Assembly: GCA_002412595.1 (NCBI GenBank)
Contig: DHVJ01000054.1
Location: 1 to 12,489, forward strand
Length of the DNA: 12,489 bases
From: Anaerolineaceae bacterium UBA5211
GTDB taxonomy: Bacteria > Chloroflexota > Anaerolineae > Anaerolineales > Anaerolineaceae
Direction: 5' to 3'
This document shows, piece after piece, positions 1 through 6,261 of the stretch. The stretch's first letter is position 1; the number at the start of each line of letters is the position of its first letter. The translations under genes and the position numbers were made by a program. Below the pieces are notes generated by a model. It was given only the letters and a program-made list of their open reading frames with translations, ran no database searches and was not told where the DNA came from.

Positions 1-764
1 AGCAAACAGGCGATCGAGTTGAAGCAGGTAACCGGGTTGCCCAGCGCGTCCATCGACACGTGCGCGCCGCCGCCGGTGATGTCCTTGACGGCCGCCACCA
101 CATCCGCGACGTTCTTTGAATTGATGGTCACCGCCGCGCCGAGGCTGCGCGCGAAGTCCAGCTTGGTATCGTCGATATCCACGGCTACCACCTGCGCGCC
201 GGCCGCGCTGGCGATCATGATGGCCGACAGGCCCACGCCGCCGCAGCCGTGCACTGCCACCCACTGCCCGGCCGAAACGCGGCCCTGGTCTACGATGCCG
301 CGGAAGGAGGTCACGAAACGGCAGCCCAGGCTGGCGGCTGTGACGAAGTCGATCTCTTCCGGCAGGCGCACCAGGTTGGTGTCGGCGTAATTGACCGCCA
401 CGTATTCGGCGAAGGAGCCCCAATGCGTGAAGCCGGGTTGGAATTGGTGGTCGCACACCTGTTGGTTGCCCGAAACGCATTGCGGGCAGGTCCCGCAGCC
501 GCACACGAAGGGCATGGTGACGCGCTCGCCTACCTTCCAGCGCTGCACGTCCTTGCCCACGGCCGTGATCACGCCGGCCAGCTCGTGCCCGGGCACGTGC
601 GGAAGCTGGATATCCGGGTCGTGGCCCATCCAGCCGTGCCAGTCGCTGCGGCAGATGCCGTTGGCTTTCACTTCGATCACCACGCCATCCGCACGGGGTG
701 TGGGGTCGGGCAGGTTTTGGATGGTTAAGGGTTTTCCAAATTCTTCAAAAATAGCAGCTCGCAT
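1..764 (-). CDS. Zinc-dependent alcohol dehydrogenase (C-terminus beyond window)
   Basis: Reverse-strand gene of which the first 254 codons are visible; the 3' end lies left of base 1. It begins MRAAIFEEFGKPL at 764 and has an AGGAG ribosome site about 10 nt upstream. The protein is a GroES-like medium-chain dehydrogenase. Catalytic zinc ligands are visible as C38 (ICRSDWHG) and H60-E61 (PGHE). The structural zinc lobe is complete with C90, C93, C96 and C104. The Rossmann loop is at about 173-178 (GCGGVG), and D196 ends the second beta strand, which suggests NAD(H) preference. Members of this family interconvert alcohols and aldehydes. It diverges from rhaBD, whose aldolase releases L-lactaldehyde, so lactaldehyde reduction or propanediol oxidation is a reasonable but unproven role. 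Family assignment is secure; the substrate is not. Confidence 0.93.
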   Translation of the reverse strand, partial: MRAAIFEEFGKPLTIQNLPDPTPRADGVVIEVKANGICRSDWHGWMGHDPDIQLPHVPGHELAGVITAVGKDVQRWKVGERVTMPFVCGCGTCPQCVSGNQQVCDHQFQPGFTHWGSFAEYVAVNYADTNLVRLPEEIDFVTAASLGCRFVTSFRGIVDQGRVSAGQWVAVHGCGGVGLSAIMIASAAGAQVVAVDIDDTKLDFARSLGAAVTINSKNVADVVAAVKDITGGGAHVSMDALGNPVTCFNSIACL

Positions 765-801
765 GGCAGTTACGCTCCTGAAAGGTTTTTTTTGTTTACA
801 C

Positions 802-861
802 CGGCTGGATCAGCCGTACGCTTTTCAGCGATTATATCCTGCCTGCCGCGGGATCTTGTAA
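802..861 (-). promoter_or_regulatory. Probable promoter and leader of the alcohol dehydrogenase
   Basis: A perfect TATAAT on the reverse strand lies at 836-831. The only -35 candidate is a poor TTACAA at 861-856 with a 19-nt spacer, so an activator may be needed. Between this -10 and the gene lies a short palindrome at 802-816, with arms CGGCTG and CAGCCG around GAT. It could be an operator or a leader hairpin. Regulator unknown. Confidence 0.4.
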
Positions 862-891
862 GGAAAATCCGCTTATTTTATTAAATCTATC

Positions 892-944
892 CTGACTGTC
901 TGCTTCTTCATGGGTATAATTCAGTGACAAATTCCAATGACAAA
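892..944 (+). promoter_or_regulatory. Promoter of rhaBD with flanking direct repeats
   Basis: The -35 CTGACT (892-897) and a perfect -10 TATAAT (915-920) are separated by exactly 17 nt, predicting a start near 927 and a leader of about 83 nt. Two identical TGACAAA heptamers at 925-931 and 938-944 (13-nt pitch) sit on and just after the predicted start, a position suited to a repressor or a sugar-responsive regulator. The promoter is well supported by spacing; the operator role of the repeats is inference. Confidence 0.55.
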
Positions 945-1009
945 GGGTAATACATGCCTGAGAATTTATTTACTGTTAGGTTCTGTGATCCTCAATTTCC
1001 GGAGGTTCG

Positions 1010-2485
1010 ATGACGTCTTCGCACCACTACCTGGCTATTGACCTGGGTGCCGAAAGCGGGCGCGCTATGCACGCCACCCTGGCCGATGGCCGTCTGAGCA
1101 TTGAGGAAATCCACCGTTTCATCAACCTGCCGGTGCGCGTACCGGACGGCTATCACTGGGATGCGCTGCATCAGTGGAGCGAGATCAAAGCCGGTATGGC
1201 TGTGGCCGCCCGCAGCGGACTGCCGTTCTCCAGTATTGGCCTGGACACCTGGGGTGTGGATTTTGGGCTGCTGGATCGCAATGGCGCGCTGCTGGGCAAT
1301 CCTTTTTATTACCGCGACGCGCGCACCGACGGCATGGTCGAGGAATCACTCAAGCGCCTGACGCGCGAACAGATCTTCACCAAGACCGGCGCGCAGTTTT
1401 CCAGCTTCAACACACTCAACCAGCTGCTTTCCATGGCGCTGGATCATTCCCCCTTCTTTGAAGTGGCCGAAGTGCTGCTGACCATGCCCGACATGTTCAA
1501 TTACTGGATGAGCGGCGTGGTGGCCAACGAGTTCACCAACGCCACCACCACCCAATGTCTCAATCCGCTCACGCACGATTGGGATCGCGACGTGCTGGCC
1601 GCGATGGATATTCCCGCGCGTTTATTCCGGCCGGTCATCAATCCCGGCACGATCCTTGGGCCGCTGCTGCCAGATGTGGCCGCGGATACCGGCTTGAAGG
1701 ATGTTTCGGTGGTCGCGCCGGCCTGCCACGATACCGGTTCGGCTGTGGTGGCGGTGCCCATGCAGAACAGCGACTGCGCCTGGATCAGTTCCGGCACCTG
1801 GTCGATCATCGGCGCGGAAGTGCCCGAGCCCAACCTGAGCGGGAAAGCCCTGGCTTATAATTTTGCCAACGAAGGCAGTGTTTTCGGCGCCTGGCGGCTG
1901 CTGAAGAACGTGGTCGGGTTGTGGATCGTGCAGGAATGCCGCCGCTATTGGAAGAAGCACGGCGAGGACCTCAACTATACCGAATTGACCCAAATGGCCG
2001 AAAATGCCAAGCCTTTCCTGGCGGTCATTGACCCGGACGACGACTTATTCATTTATCCGGGCAGGATGCCGGAGAAAATTCAGGCGTATTGCGCTGAAAC
2101 CGGCCAAGCCGTGCCCGAGACCAAGGGCGAGATCCTGCGCGTGGTGCTGGAAAGCCTGGCGCTCAAATATCGCTTCGTGTTCAGCCGCCTGGAGGAACTG
2201 GTCGGCAAACACCTGAACCCCATCCACATCATCGGCGGCGGCAGCCAAAACCGCCTGCTGAACCAGTTCGCAGCCGACTGCACCGGTCGCACGGTAGTGA
2301 CCGGCCCGGTGGAGGCTACCGCGGTAGGCAACGTGCTCATGCAGGCCATCGCGCTGGGGCACCTGGGTTCGCTGGCCGAGGCGCGTGCCCTGGTGCGCAC
2401 TTCCTTCGATGTGGAAACCTATCAGCCTGGCAGCCGTGAGCAGTGGGACCAGGCTTACGAAACTTTACTGAATCTAATTAAATAA
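1010..2485 (+). CDS. rhaB: Rhamnulokinase
   Basis: A 491-residue FGGY-family sugar kinase, close to the 489 residues of E. coli RhaB. It phosphorylates L-rhamnulose to L-rhamnulose 1-phosphate with ATP in the cytoplasm. The N-terminal phosphate-binding loop is AIDLGAESGR (about 9-18). Other RhaB-like blocks follow: DTWGVDFGLLD, YRDARTDG, FNTLNQL and TNATTTQ. The catalytic aspartate is likely D241 in HDTGSAVVAVP. SSGTWSIIG and the C-terminal nucleotide-binding IGGGSQNRLLNQ complete the kinase. The ATG at 1010 follows GGAGG at 1001-1005, only 4 nt away. Upstream CCTC at 990-993 could pair with this GAGG and weakly mask the site. The gene is first in a two-gene operon with rhaD, 24 nt downstream. 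The frame is intact and the identification is firm. Confidence 0.97.
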   Translation: MTSSHHYLAIDLGAESGRAMHATLADGRLSIEEIHRFINLPVRVPDGYHWDALHQWSEIKAGMAVAARSGLPFSSIGLDTWGVDFGLLDRNGALLGNPFYYRDARTDGMVEESLKRLTREQIFTKTGAQFSSFNTLNQLLSMALDHSPFFEVAEVLLTMPDMFNYWMSGVVANEFTNATTTQCLNPLTHDWDRDVLAAMDIPARLFRPVINPGTILGPLLPDVAADTGLKDVSVVAPACHDTGSAVVAVPMQNSDCAWISSGTWSIIGAEVPEPNLSGKALAYNFANEGSVFGAWRLLKNVVGLWIVQECRRYWKKHGEDLNYTELTQMAENAKPFLAVIDPDDDLFIYPGRMPEKIQAYCAETGQAVPETKGEILRVVLESLALKYRFVFSRLEELVGKHLNPIHIIGGGSQNRLLNQFAADCTGRTVVTGPVEATAVGNVLMQAIALGHLGSLAEARALVRTSFDVETYQPGSREQWDQAYETLLNLIK

Positions 2486-2509
2486 ATAAGAAACGAGAGA
2501 ATATAACCA

Positions 2510-3331
2510 ATGATTGAAGCTCCTTACTCCGAATTGGAAGAGATTATGCGCATGATGGGCGAAGCCGGCAAACGCATGGCGGAAATTGACGCTACCGAGG
2601 GCGCGGCCGGCAACATTTCGGTTTGCGTGCGCTGGCCGCTTGATCTGAGCAAGTATTTCCCGCTGGTGACCGACGTCCAATTACCCTTGGTTGTGCCTGG
2701 TTTAGCCGGCGCGACCGTGCTGGTGACCGGTTCCGGCCGCCGCCTGCGCGAGATCATCGATGAGCCCACTGCCAATCTGGCCGCGGTCACTGTGGACGAA
2801 GGCGGCAAGACCGGTAAGATTTACACCTCCCCATTGTGCCGATTCGAGCGTCCCACCAGCGAATTCAATTCCCACCTGGGGGTGCATGAAGACCAGATGC
2901 GCATTTCAGGTTCTAATTTCATGGCGGTCATTCATGCCCAGCCTATCCACATCACCTTCCTCAGCCAGGTCCCGCGCTATCAGGACACCCGCTTCTTCAG
3001 CCAGCACCTGCTGCGCTGGGAGCCGGAATCGATTGCCAATTTCCCCAATGGCATCGGTTTCATGCCGTTCTGCGTACCGGGCACGCCGGAGCTGATGGAT
3101 GGCAATATTCAATTGCTGCGCAAGCACAATCTTGTGGTTTGGGCCAAACATGGTGTGATGACCTTTTCGGATTTATCCGTGAAACGGGCTTCAGACCGCA
3201 TTGAATACGCCGAGACCGGCGCGAGATATGAATATCTCAACTTGAGCGCAGGTGAGATTGCCGAAGGTTTGAGTGTCGAAGAAATCCATCAGATTTGCAA
3301 AGTTCAGCATATCGACCAGAGCGTTTTTTAA
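2510..3331 (+). CDS. rhaD: Rhamnulose-1-phosphate aldolase
   Basis: A 273-residue class II aldolase (aldolase II/adducin fold), next to the 274 residues of E. coli RhaD. It splits L-rhamnulose 1-phosphate into dihydroxyacetone phosphate and L-lactaldehyde. The C-terminal block FPNGIGFMPFCVPGT followed by KHNLVVWAKHGV aligns by eye with E. coli FPDGVGILPWMVPGT and KHSLVLWPFHGV. Likely zinc ligands are H142 and H214, and E118 (PTSEFNSHLG) matches the catalytic E117. Oddly, the E. coli HCH zinc pair reads HAQ here, so the second histidine is replaced by Q144, with H147 nearby as a possible substitute. The ribosome site is weak (ACGAGAGA), which fits translation coupled to rhaB. The gene ends 8 nt before an intrinsic terminator. 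Identification is strong from sequence and from adjacency to rhaB. Confidence 0.93.
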   Translation: MIEAPYSELEEIMRMMGEAGKRMAEIDATEGAAGNISVCVRWPLDLSKYFPLVTDVQLPLVVPGLAGATVLVTGSGRRLREIIDEPTANLAAVTVDEGGKTGKIYTSPLCRFERPTSEFNSHLGVHEDQMRISGSNFMAVIHAQPIHITFLSQVPRYQDTRFFSQHLLRWEPESIANFPNGIGFMPFCVPGTPELMDGNIQLLRKHNLVVWAKHGVMTFSDLSVKRASDRIEYAETGARYEYLNLSAGEIAEGLSVEEIHQICKVQHIDQSVF

Positions 3332-3339
3332 TGAAATTG

Positions 3340-3373
3340 AGACATCCGGGTATGTTAGCCCGGATGTCTTTTT
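3340..3373 (+). terminator. Intrinsic terminator of rhaBD
   Basis: An 11-bp perfect stem pairs AGACATCCGGG (3340-3350) with CCCGGATGTCT (3359-3369) around an 8-nt loop, followed at once by TTTTT (3369-3373). This is a textbook Rho-independent terminator closing the rhamnose operon. Confidence 0.93.
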
Positions 3374-3488
3374 AAGAAAGATTGATCCAAGAGCTCCGCG
3401 GGAGGGGTCGAAGCGGCGGTATTTTTTTATTGGTGCCCGCATATTCACCTGCCCCCTACGGGGAGTGCACGGGTAACTATGTATTAAA

Positions 3489-3512
3489 GTGCACTGAGCT
3501 TGTGTAGTGCAC
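3489..3512. repeat. Palindromic intergenic repeat (GTGCACT/AGTGCAC hairpin)
   Basis: A 7-bp stem, GTGCACT (3489-3495) with AGTGCAC (3506-3512), surrounds a 10-nt loop GAGCTTGTGT. The left half with its loop resembles the widespread intergenic motif CACTGAGCTTGTCGAAGTG. A third GTGCAC copy lies at 3465-3470. There is no T-tract, so it is not a terminator. Confidence 0.6.
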
Positions 3513-3518
3513 GCGACA

Positions 3519-3538
3519 GGCGGCTTTCTAAAGCCGCC
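3519..3538. repeat. Palindromic intergenic repeat (GGCGGCTTT/AAAGCCGCC)
   Basis: Two 9-bp arms, GGCGGCTTT at 3519-3527 and AAAGCCGCC at 3530-3538, are separated by only 2 nt. It has the look of the short G/C-rich REP-like palindromes often followed by CCTACAG in environmental genomes, as it is here. Such elements are usually dispersed between genes. Confidence 0.6.
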
Positions 3539-3754
3539 CTACAGGAAGTTTGGATCCAGGGGTGTTATCTGTGTCTATCTGTGGTTAATTAAATACCGGC
3601 CACGGGAAGCTTAGATTAGGGGTTGCTATCTGTGTTCATCAACTATGAAAAAGCTTTTTTTAGTTACCCGTGTCCATCAGTGGTTAATTTTAAATGCTAG
3701 GCGACTTTCTAAAATTCAGTCGTAGAATAATTTTGAGAAACGGAGCAAAAAGCC

Positions 3755-4267
3755 ATGAAAAAGTATATATGGATTGTTCTGATCGCCTTGATTGCCGTGG
3801 GCTGTTCATCCGTCTCCAAGACATACGACGACCCCTTCAGCTATTGCGCCGCGGTTGGCACGCTGGACGCGCCTGACGCGCGTTATAGCGGCGAAGCCGT
3901 GCCGGACACGGTCATCAGCGGGTATTTGCAGGCCGCCGGCTTGACCGGCAGCATGGAACCGCTGGATGTGCTGCGCCAAACTACCACCTGGCGCTGCATG
4001 GACGGTAACGTGCTGGTCTGCAATTACGGCGCTAACTTGCCCTGCAACGCCCAGGCCAACACCGACAGCACGCCCACTCAGGCCATGATGGACTACTGTG
4101 CCCAAAATCCCGGGGCGGATTTCATCCCCATGAGTGTGAGCGGGCGCGAGACGATCTATAATTGGTCTTGTGATGGGGAGGCCGCGTTGGCAGGTGAACA
4201 GATCGATCAGCCGGACGCCGCCGGTTACCTGTCGCGTATCTGGTACACATTGGGGTCGAATCCTTAG
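3755..4267 (+). CDS. Cysteine-rich predicted lipoprotein of unknown function
   Basis: A 170-residue protein with a clear lipoprotein signal peptide: KK, a hydrophobic stretch (about 4-15) and the lipobox IAVGC with acylated C17. It should be anchored to the outer face of the cytoplasmic membrane. The mature part has six further cysteines (C31, C81, C89, C97, C115, C139), enough for three disulfides. Several sit in short blocks next to aromatics (TWRCMDG, VCNYG, NWSCDG). I recognise no named domain. The opening YCAAVGTLDAPDARYSG recalls uncharacterised proteins of Anaerolineae, from memory only. The ATG at 3755 has GGAG at 3742-3745, about 9 nt upstream. It stands alone between the rhamnose locus and the eRF1-like gene, and no terminator is obvious after it. 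Function unknown. Confidence 0.85.
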   Translation: MKKYIWIVLIALIAVGCSSVSKTYDDPFSYCAAVGTLDAPDARYSGEAVPDTVISGYLQAAGLTGSMEPLDVLRQTTTWRCMDGNVLVCNYGANLPCNAQANTDSTPTQAMMDYCAQNPGADFIPMSVSGRETIYNWSCDGEAALAGEQIDQPDAAGYLSRIWYTLGSNP

Positions 4268-4415
4268 GAAAATATAAAAGAAGCTGACACGTAAATATTA
4301 TTGTGCTACTATTTAATCAGGAATTGAATTAATTTCAAGATTGTTTTAGCCGGGTTTGTAAATAGGTAATTTAACAATTGAAGGCGTACCGCATCGCACG
4401 TGTTCCTTAATGTGA

Positions 4416-4433
4416 ATCAAAAATTAGTTTGAT
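4416..4433. promoter_or_regulatory. Imperfect palindrome before the eRF1-like gene
   Basis: ATCAAA (4416-4421) and TTTGAT (4428-4433) form an 18-bp imperfect palindrome 9 nt upstream of the ribosome site. It could be an operator or chance in AT-rich sequence. No good -10/-35 pair was found in 4268-4454. Confidence 0.2.
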
Positions 4434-4454
4434 GAGAACGTGAAGGAGAAATCG

Positions 4455-4865
4455 ATGGGTATGAAAGTCGGTTTATGGATTGACCACCGCAAGGCGGTAT
4501 TGGTGAGGATTACCGAAAAAGGGGAAGAAATTGAAGTGCTGCCATCCGAGGTGGAAAAGCAGCTCCGCCGTAAGGGAGAATCTCCACTCAAAGGTCCCTT
4601 TGATGTTTTACACGTACCGGCCGATACTATCCGCCAGCGCGCATTTACTGGATATTTAAATGCGTATTACGATGCGGTCATCGCAAAAATTCAGGCGGCA
4701 GATGCTGTTATGATCATCGGTCCCGGTGAAGCTAAAGAAGAATTGCGTAAGCGTATGGAAAAGAATCATCTGGGGCAAGCCATTGCTTGCGTCGAGGGCG
4801 CTGGCCGGATGACGACCCGCCAAATTGCCGCAAAAGTGCGTTTGTACTTTTTGGAAGTGGCGTAA
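4455..4865 (+). CDS. eRF1-domain-like (baeRF/host-attachment type) small protein
   Basis: A 136-residue cytoplasmic protein starting MGMKVGLWIDHRKAVLV. The ATG at 4455 is chosen because AAGGAG (4443-4448) lies 6 nt before it; an in-frame GTG at 4440 would put that site inside the gene. ATG 4461 is a possible alternative. The N-terminal strand with IDHRKAVLV and the late IIGPGEAKEELRKRM (about 87-101) resemble the core of archaeo-eukaryotic release factor domains found in bacterial baeRF proteins, often annotated as host attachment or translational machinery protein. In eRF1/Pelota-like proteins the GPG-AKEEL strand-loop is characteristic. The middle segment has many basic residues (KQLRRKG). 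Members are thought to act on ribosomes or RNA, but I know of no demonstrated function for this short form. The gene is monocistronic with its own terminator. Confidence 0.7.
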   Translation: MGMKVGLWIDHRKAVLVRITEKGEEIEVLPSEVEKQLRRKGESPLKGPFDVLHVPADTIRQRAFTGYLNAYYDAVIAKIQAADAVMIIGPGEAKEELRKRMEKNHLGQAIACVEGAGRMTTRQIAAKVRLYFLEVA

Positions 4866-4924
4866 TCGTACAGGTTACCCGGCATTACTGTAGCAGCTTT
4901 GGCAAAAGAATCTTGTGGTAGTTA

Positions 4925-4960
4925 CGGACCATCTAGTATTGTGCCGTTGGTCCGATTTTT
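4925..4960 (+). terminator. Intrinsic terminator after the eRF1-like gene
   Basis: CGGACCA (4925-4931) pairs with TGGTCCG (4948-4954) around a 16-nt loop, followed by ATTTTTCTTT. The T-tract lies only on the forward side, so it terminates rightward transcription from the 4455 gene. Confidence 0.75.
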
Positions 4961-4962
4961 CT

Positions 4963-5148
4963 TTAATAGACAATCTTGTTTTTGGCAGTTCGATTGCCGC
5001 TCCACAAACACCAGACCAACATCAGCAGCGCTATGGGCAGCAGGACATAGTTGCCCATAGCGCCGAGCGGGGTGTGCGTTGTGCTGACGATCGCATGGAC
5101 GCTGAAGAAGTAAAGGGGGATTTGTGATCCGCTCAGGCGTTTGTCCAC
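4963..5148 (-). pseudogene. Possible membrane-protein remnant or very small membrane protein
   Basis: A reverse-strand frame of 61 codons starting at a GTG (5148) with no ribosome site. It encodes one convincing hydrophobic helix (NYVLLPIALLMLVWCLW) preceded by IPLYFFSVHAIVSTTHTPLG. Third codon positions are strongly G/C-biased, as in the real genes here, whereas the in-frame sequence at 5149-5217 is AT-rich. That step at about 5150 suggests a truncated C-terminal piece of a former membrane protein. The frame is also in phase with the stop of the MarR-GNAT gene at 5218. A perfect 12-bp inverted repeat (5028-5039 with 5052-5063) lies inside it. The rest of the 352-nt spacer 4866-5217 holds only the forward terminator. 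I recognise no family. Confidence 0.35.
5028..5063. repeat. Perfect 12-bp inverted repeat with 12-nt loop
   Basis: GCGCTATGGGCA-type arms: 5028-5039 pairs without mismatch with 5052-5063. There is no T-tract on either side, so it is not an intrinsic terminator. It falls inside the small hydrophobic reading frame. Confidence 0.6.
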
Positions 5149-5217
5149 TTTTTTCGGTAAAAAGATATCAAAGATGATTTTTATATTTGCCTGGGTAGAG
5201 TGGATGTTTGATTTAGA

Positions 5218-6141
5218 TTACAGCTCTAGATCCCAGATCTCCCCGACCAGGTCCTGACCGAAGTCGTGGTAGGCTTCCGATTCCGTCAATTGGAAACCGG
5301 CTTGCTGGTAAATATGGCGCGCGGCCAGCAGGCAGCTGTTGGTCCACAGGGTGAGCTTTTGGTAACCGCACTGGCGCGCGAAGCGGACGCACTCTTCCAC
5401 CAGGCGCTTGCCGATGCCCAATCCGCGCGCTTGCGGATCGACCAAAAGCATGCGCAGCTTGGCCACCTCATCGCTTTTCTTCACCATGAAAACGCAGCCG
5501 GCATTCTCACCGGCCACTTCCGCGATCCAACCGCGCTCTTTCTGCGCATCGAAATTCAGGATAAAATCCGCCGCGATCTTGGCCACAAAAGCCTCGAAGC
5601 TGATGTCCCATTGATATTCCTGCGCGTAAAGCGCGCCGTGGCGCGAAACTACCCAACCCATGTCGCCGGGCTGCGGCGGACGTATTATGAAAGCCGGGCG
5701 CTCCTGCGGGCGCGGGCTCAACAGCCTTTCAACCGTCTGCATGGCTTTCACCAGCTGCTCCTGTTCGGGCGCGCTTAATGCGCTCAGCATGCCTTTGATT
5801 TCCTGTGAGGAGCGCTGGTTCAGCAGTGCGAAAGCTGCCTGGCCTGAGGGGCTCAGGCGCAGGATGCTTTGGCGCTTGTCCTGCGGCGAGGCTTCTTTTT
5901 GAAGCAAGCCTTTCTTTTGGAAATTAGCTAAAATGCGGCTGAGGTAGCCCATGTCCAGGTTGAGCTCGCTGCCCAACTCGGTGGCGGTGCAGGTTTCCTT
6001 TTGTGCCAGCTCGTAGAGCACGCGCGCCTCGGTCAGGGAGTAGGGGCTGTCCAGCAGTCCCTGGTTCAGCACCCCGATTTGGCGGGTATAGAAGCGGTTG
6101 AAATGCCGGACTGAACTTACCTTTGAATTGGTACTTTCCAT
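5218..6141 (-). CDS. MarR-family regulator fused to a GNAT acetyltransferase
   Basis: A 307-residue two-domain protein. Residues 1-145 form a MarR winged helix: the recognition region is at about 53-75 (TATELGSELNLDMGYLSRIL) and the basic wing is SPQDKRQSILRLSPSG (85-100). Residues about 151-307 form a GNAT acetyltransferase, with the acetyl-CoA loop QARGLGIGKRL (238-247) after strand MLLVDP, and motif B around NSCLLAARHIYQQAGF (268-283). Proteins of this architecture are known; they may regulate transcription and acetylate a small molecule or protein. The ATG at 6141 has only a weak ribosome site (AAAGAG). It diverges from the methyltransferase gene across 120 bp containing a perfect palindrome over its own -35, so autoregulation is likely. 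Effector and acetylation substrate are unknown. Confidence 0.93.
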   Translation of the reverse strand: MESTNSKVSSVRHFNRFYTRQIGVLNQGLLDSPYSLTEARVLYELAQKETCTATELGSELNLDMGYLSRILANFQKKGLLQKEASPQDKRQSILRLSPSGQAAFALLNQRSSQEIKGMLSALSAPEQEQLVKAMQTVERLLSPRPQERPAFIIRPPQPGDMGWVVSRHGALYAQEYQWDISFEAFVAKIAADFILNFDAQKERGWIAEVAGENAGCVFMVKKSDEVAKLRMLLVDPQARGLGIGKRLVEECVRFARQCGYQKLTLWTNSCLLAARHIYQQAGFQLTESEAYHDFGQDLVGEIWDLEL

Positions 6142-6171
6142 CTGAAACTCTTTCGGTTGTATGTACTAGCA

Positions 6172-6205
6172 ATTATGAAACAATTACTTGACAAAGTCAA
6201 GTAAT
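6172..6205 (-). promoter_or_regulatory. Promoter and probable MarR operator of the MarR-GNAT gene
   Basis: Leftward -35 TTGACT (6200-6195) and -10 CATAAT (6177-6172), each 5 of 6 to consensus, are 17 nt apart. A perfect palindrome at 6183-6205, arms ATTACTTGAC and GTCAAGTAAT around AAA, covers that -35. Its size and symmetry suit a MarR dimer. Binding would block the regulator's own promoter and could also influence the divergent gene at 6262. Confidence 0.72.
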
Positions 6206-6249
6206 ATTGACCGTTTTTCCCGAAAAGTGCTGTTGGGCTGAATTTATTG

Positions 6250-6255
6250 TATGAT
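6250..6255 (+). promoter_or_regulatory. Candidate -10 placing the start of transcription at the ATG
   Basis: TATGAT (5 of 6 to TATAAT) lies 6 nt before the ATG at 6262, and no Shine-Dalgarno sequence is present. No convincing -35 was found at the matching distance. A leaderless transcript is possible. Confidence 0.3.
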
Positions 6256-6261
6256 TATGGT

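Larger units (their letters stand above)
3374..3754. repeat. Gene-free spacer packed with degenerate intergenic repeats
   Basis: No credible gene is present. A 36-bp unit occurs at 3544-3579 and again at 3605-3640 with 27 of 36 positions matching and a 61-bp pitch. A second overlapping unit, ending GTGGTTAATT, is at 3564-3590 and 3663-3689 with 23 of 27 positions matching. An exact 12-bp inverted repeat links 3468-3479 (CACGGGTAACTA) with 3661-3672 (TAGTTACCCGTG). The spacer also carries two palindromes listed separately. The motif ATCTGTGTCTATCTGTGG resembles short spacer repeats I recall from many environmental bacterial genomes. Nothing here suggests a transposase. A weak TAGAAT at 3723-3728 could be the -10 for the lipoprotein gene. 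Confidence 0.7.

Noticed and set aside
19..861. Overlapping forward reading frames at 19-390, 249-728 and 391-861
   Set aside because: They are antisense to the alcohol dehydrogenase, whose zinc motifs are intact on the reverse strand, and lack ribosome sites or recognisable domains.
3191..3476. Forward (3273-3476) and reverse (3191-3448) frames around the end of rhaD
   Set aside because: Both run through the rhaBD terminator hairpin and low-complexity repeats, and show no protein-like features.
3489..3689. CRISPR-like array
   Set aside because: The repeats are few, degenerate, of unequal spacing and without uniform spacers or cas genes.
4440..4454. Upstream GTG start for the eRF1-like protein
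   Set aside because: The AAGGAG ribosome site would be inside the coding sequence; ATG 4455 is correctly spaced from it.
4915..5127. Forward frame of 70 codons
   Set aside because: It overlaps the intrinsic terminator and is the antisense shadow of the hydrophobic reverse frame; the sequence has no domain-like pattern.
6188..6193. Consensus TTGACA on the forward strand as a -35 for the methyltransferase
   Set aside because: No -10 hexamer lies 16-19 nt downstream. The hexamer is explained as part of the palindrome.
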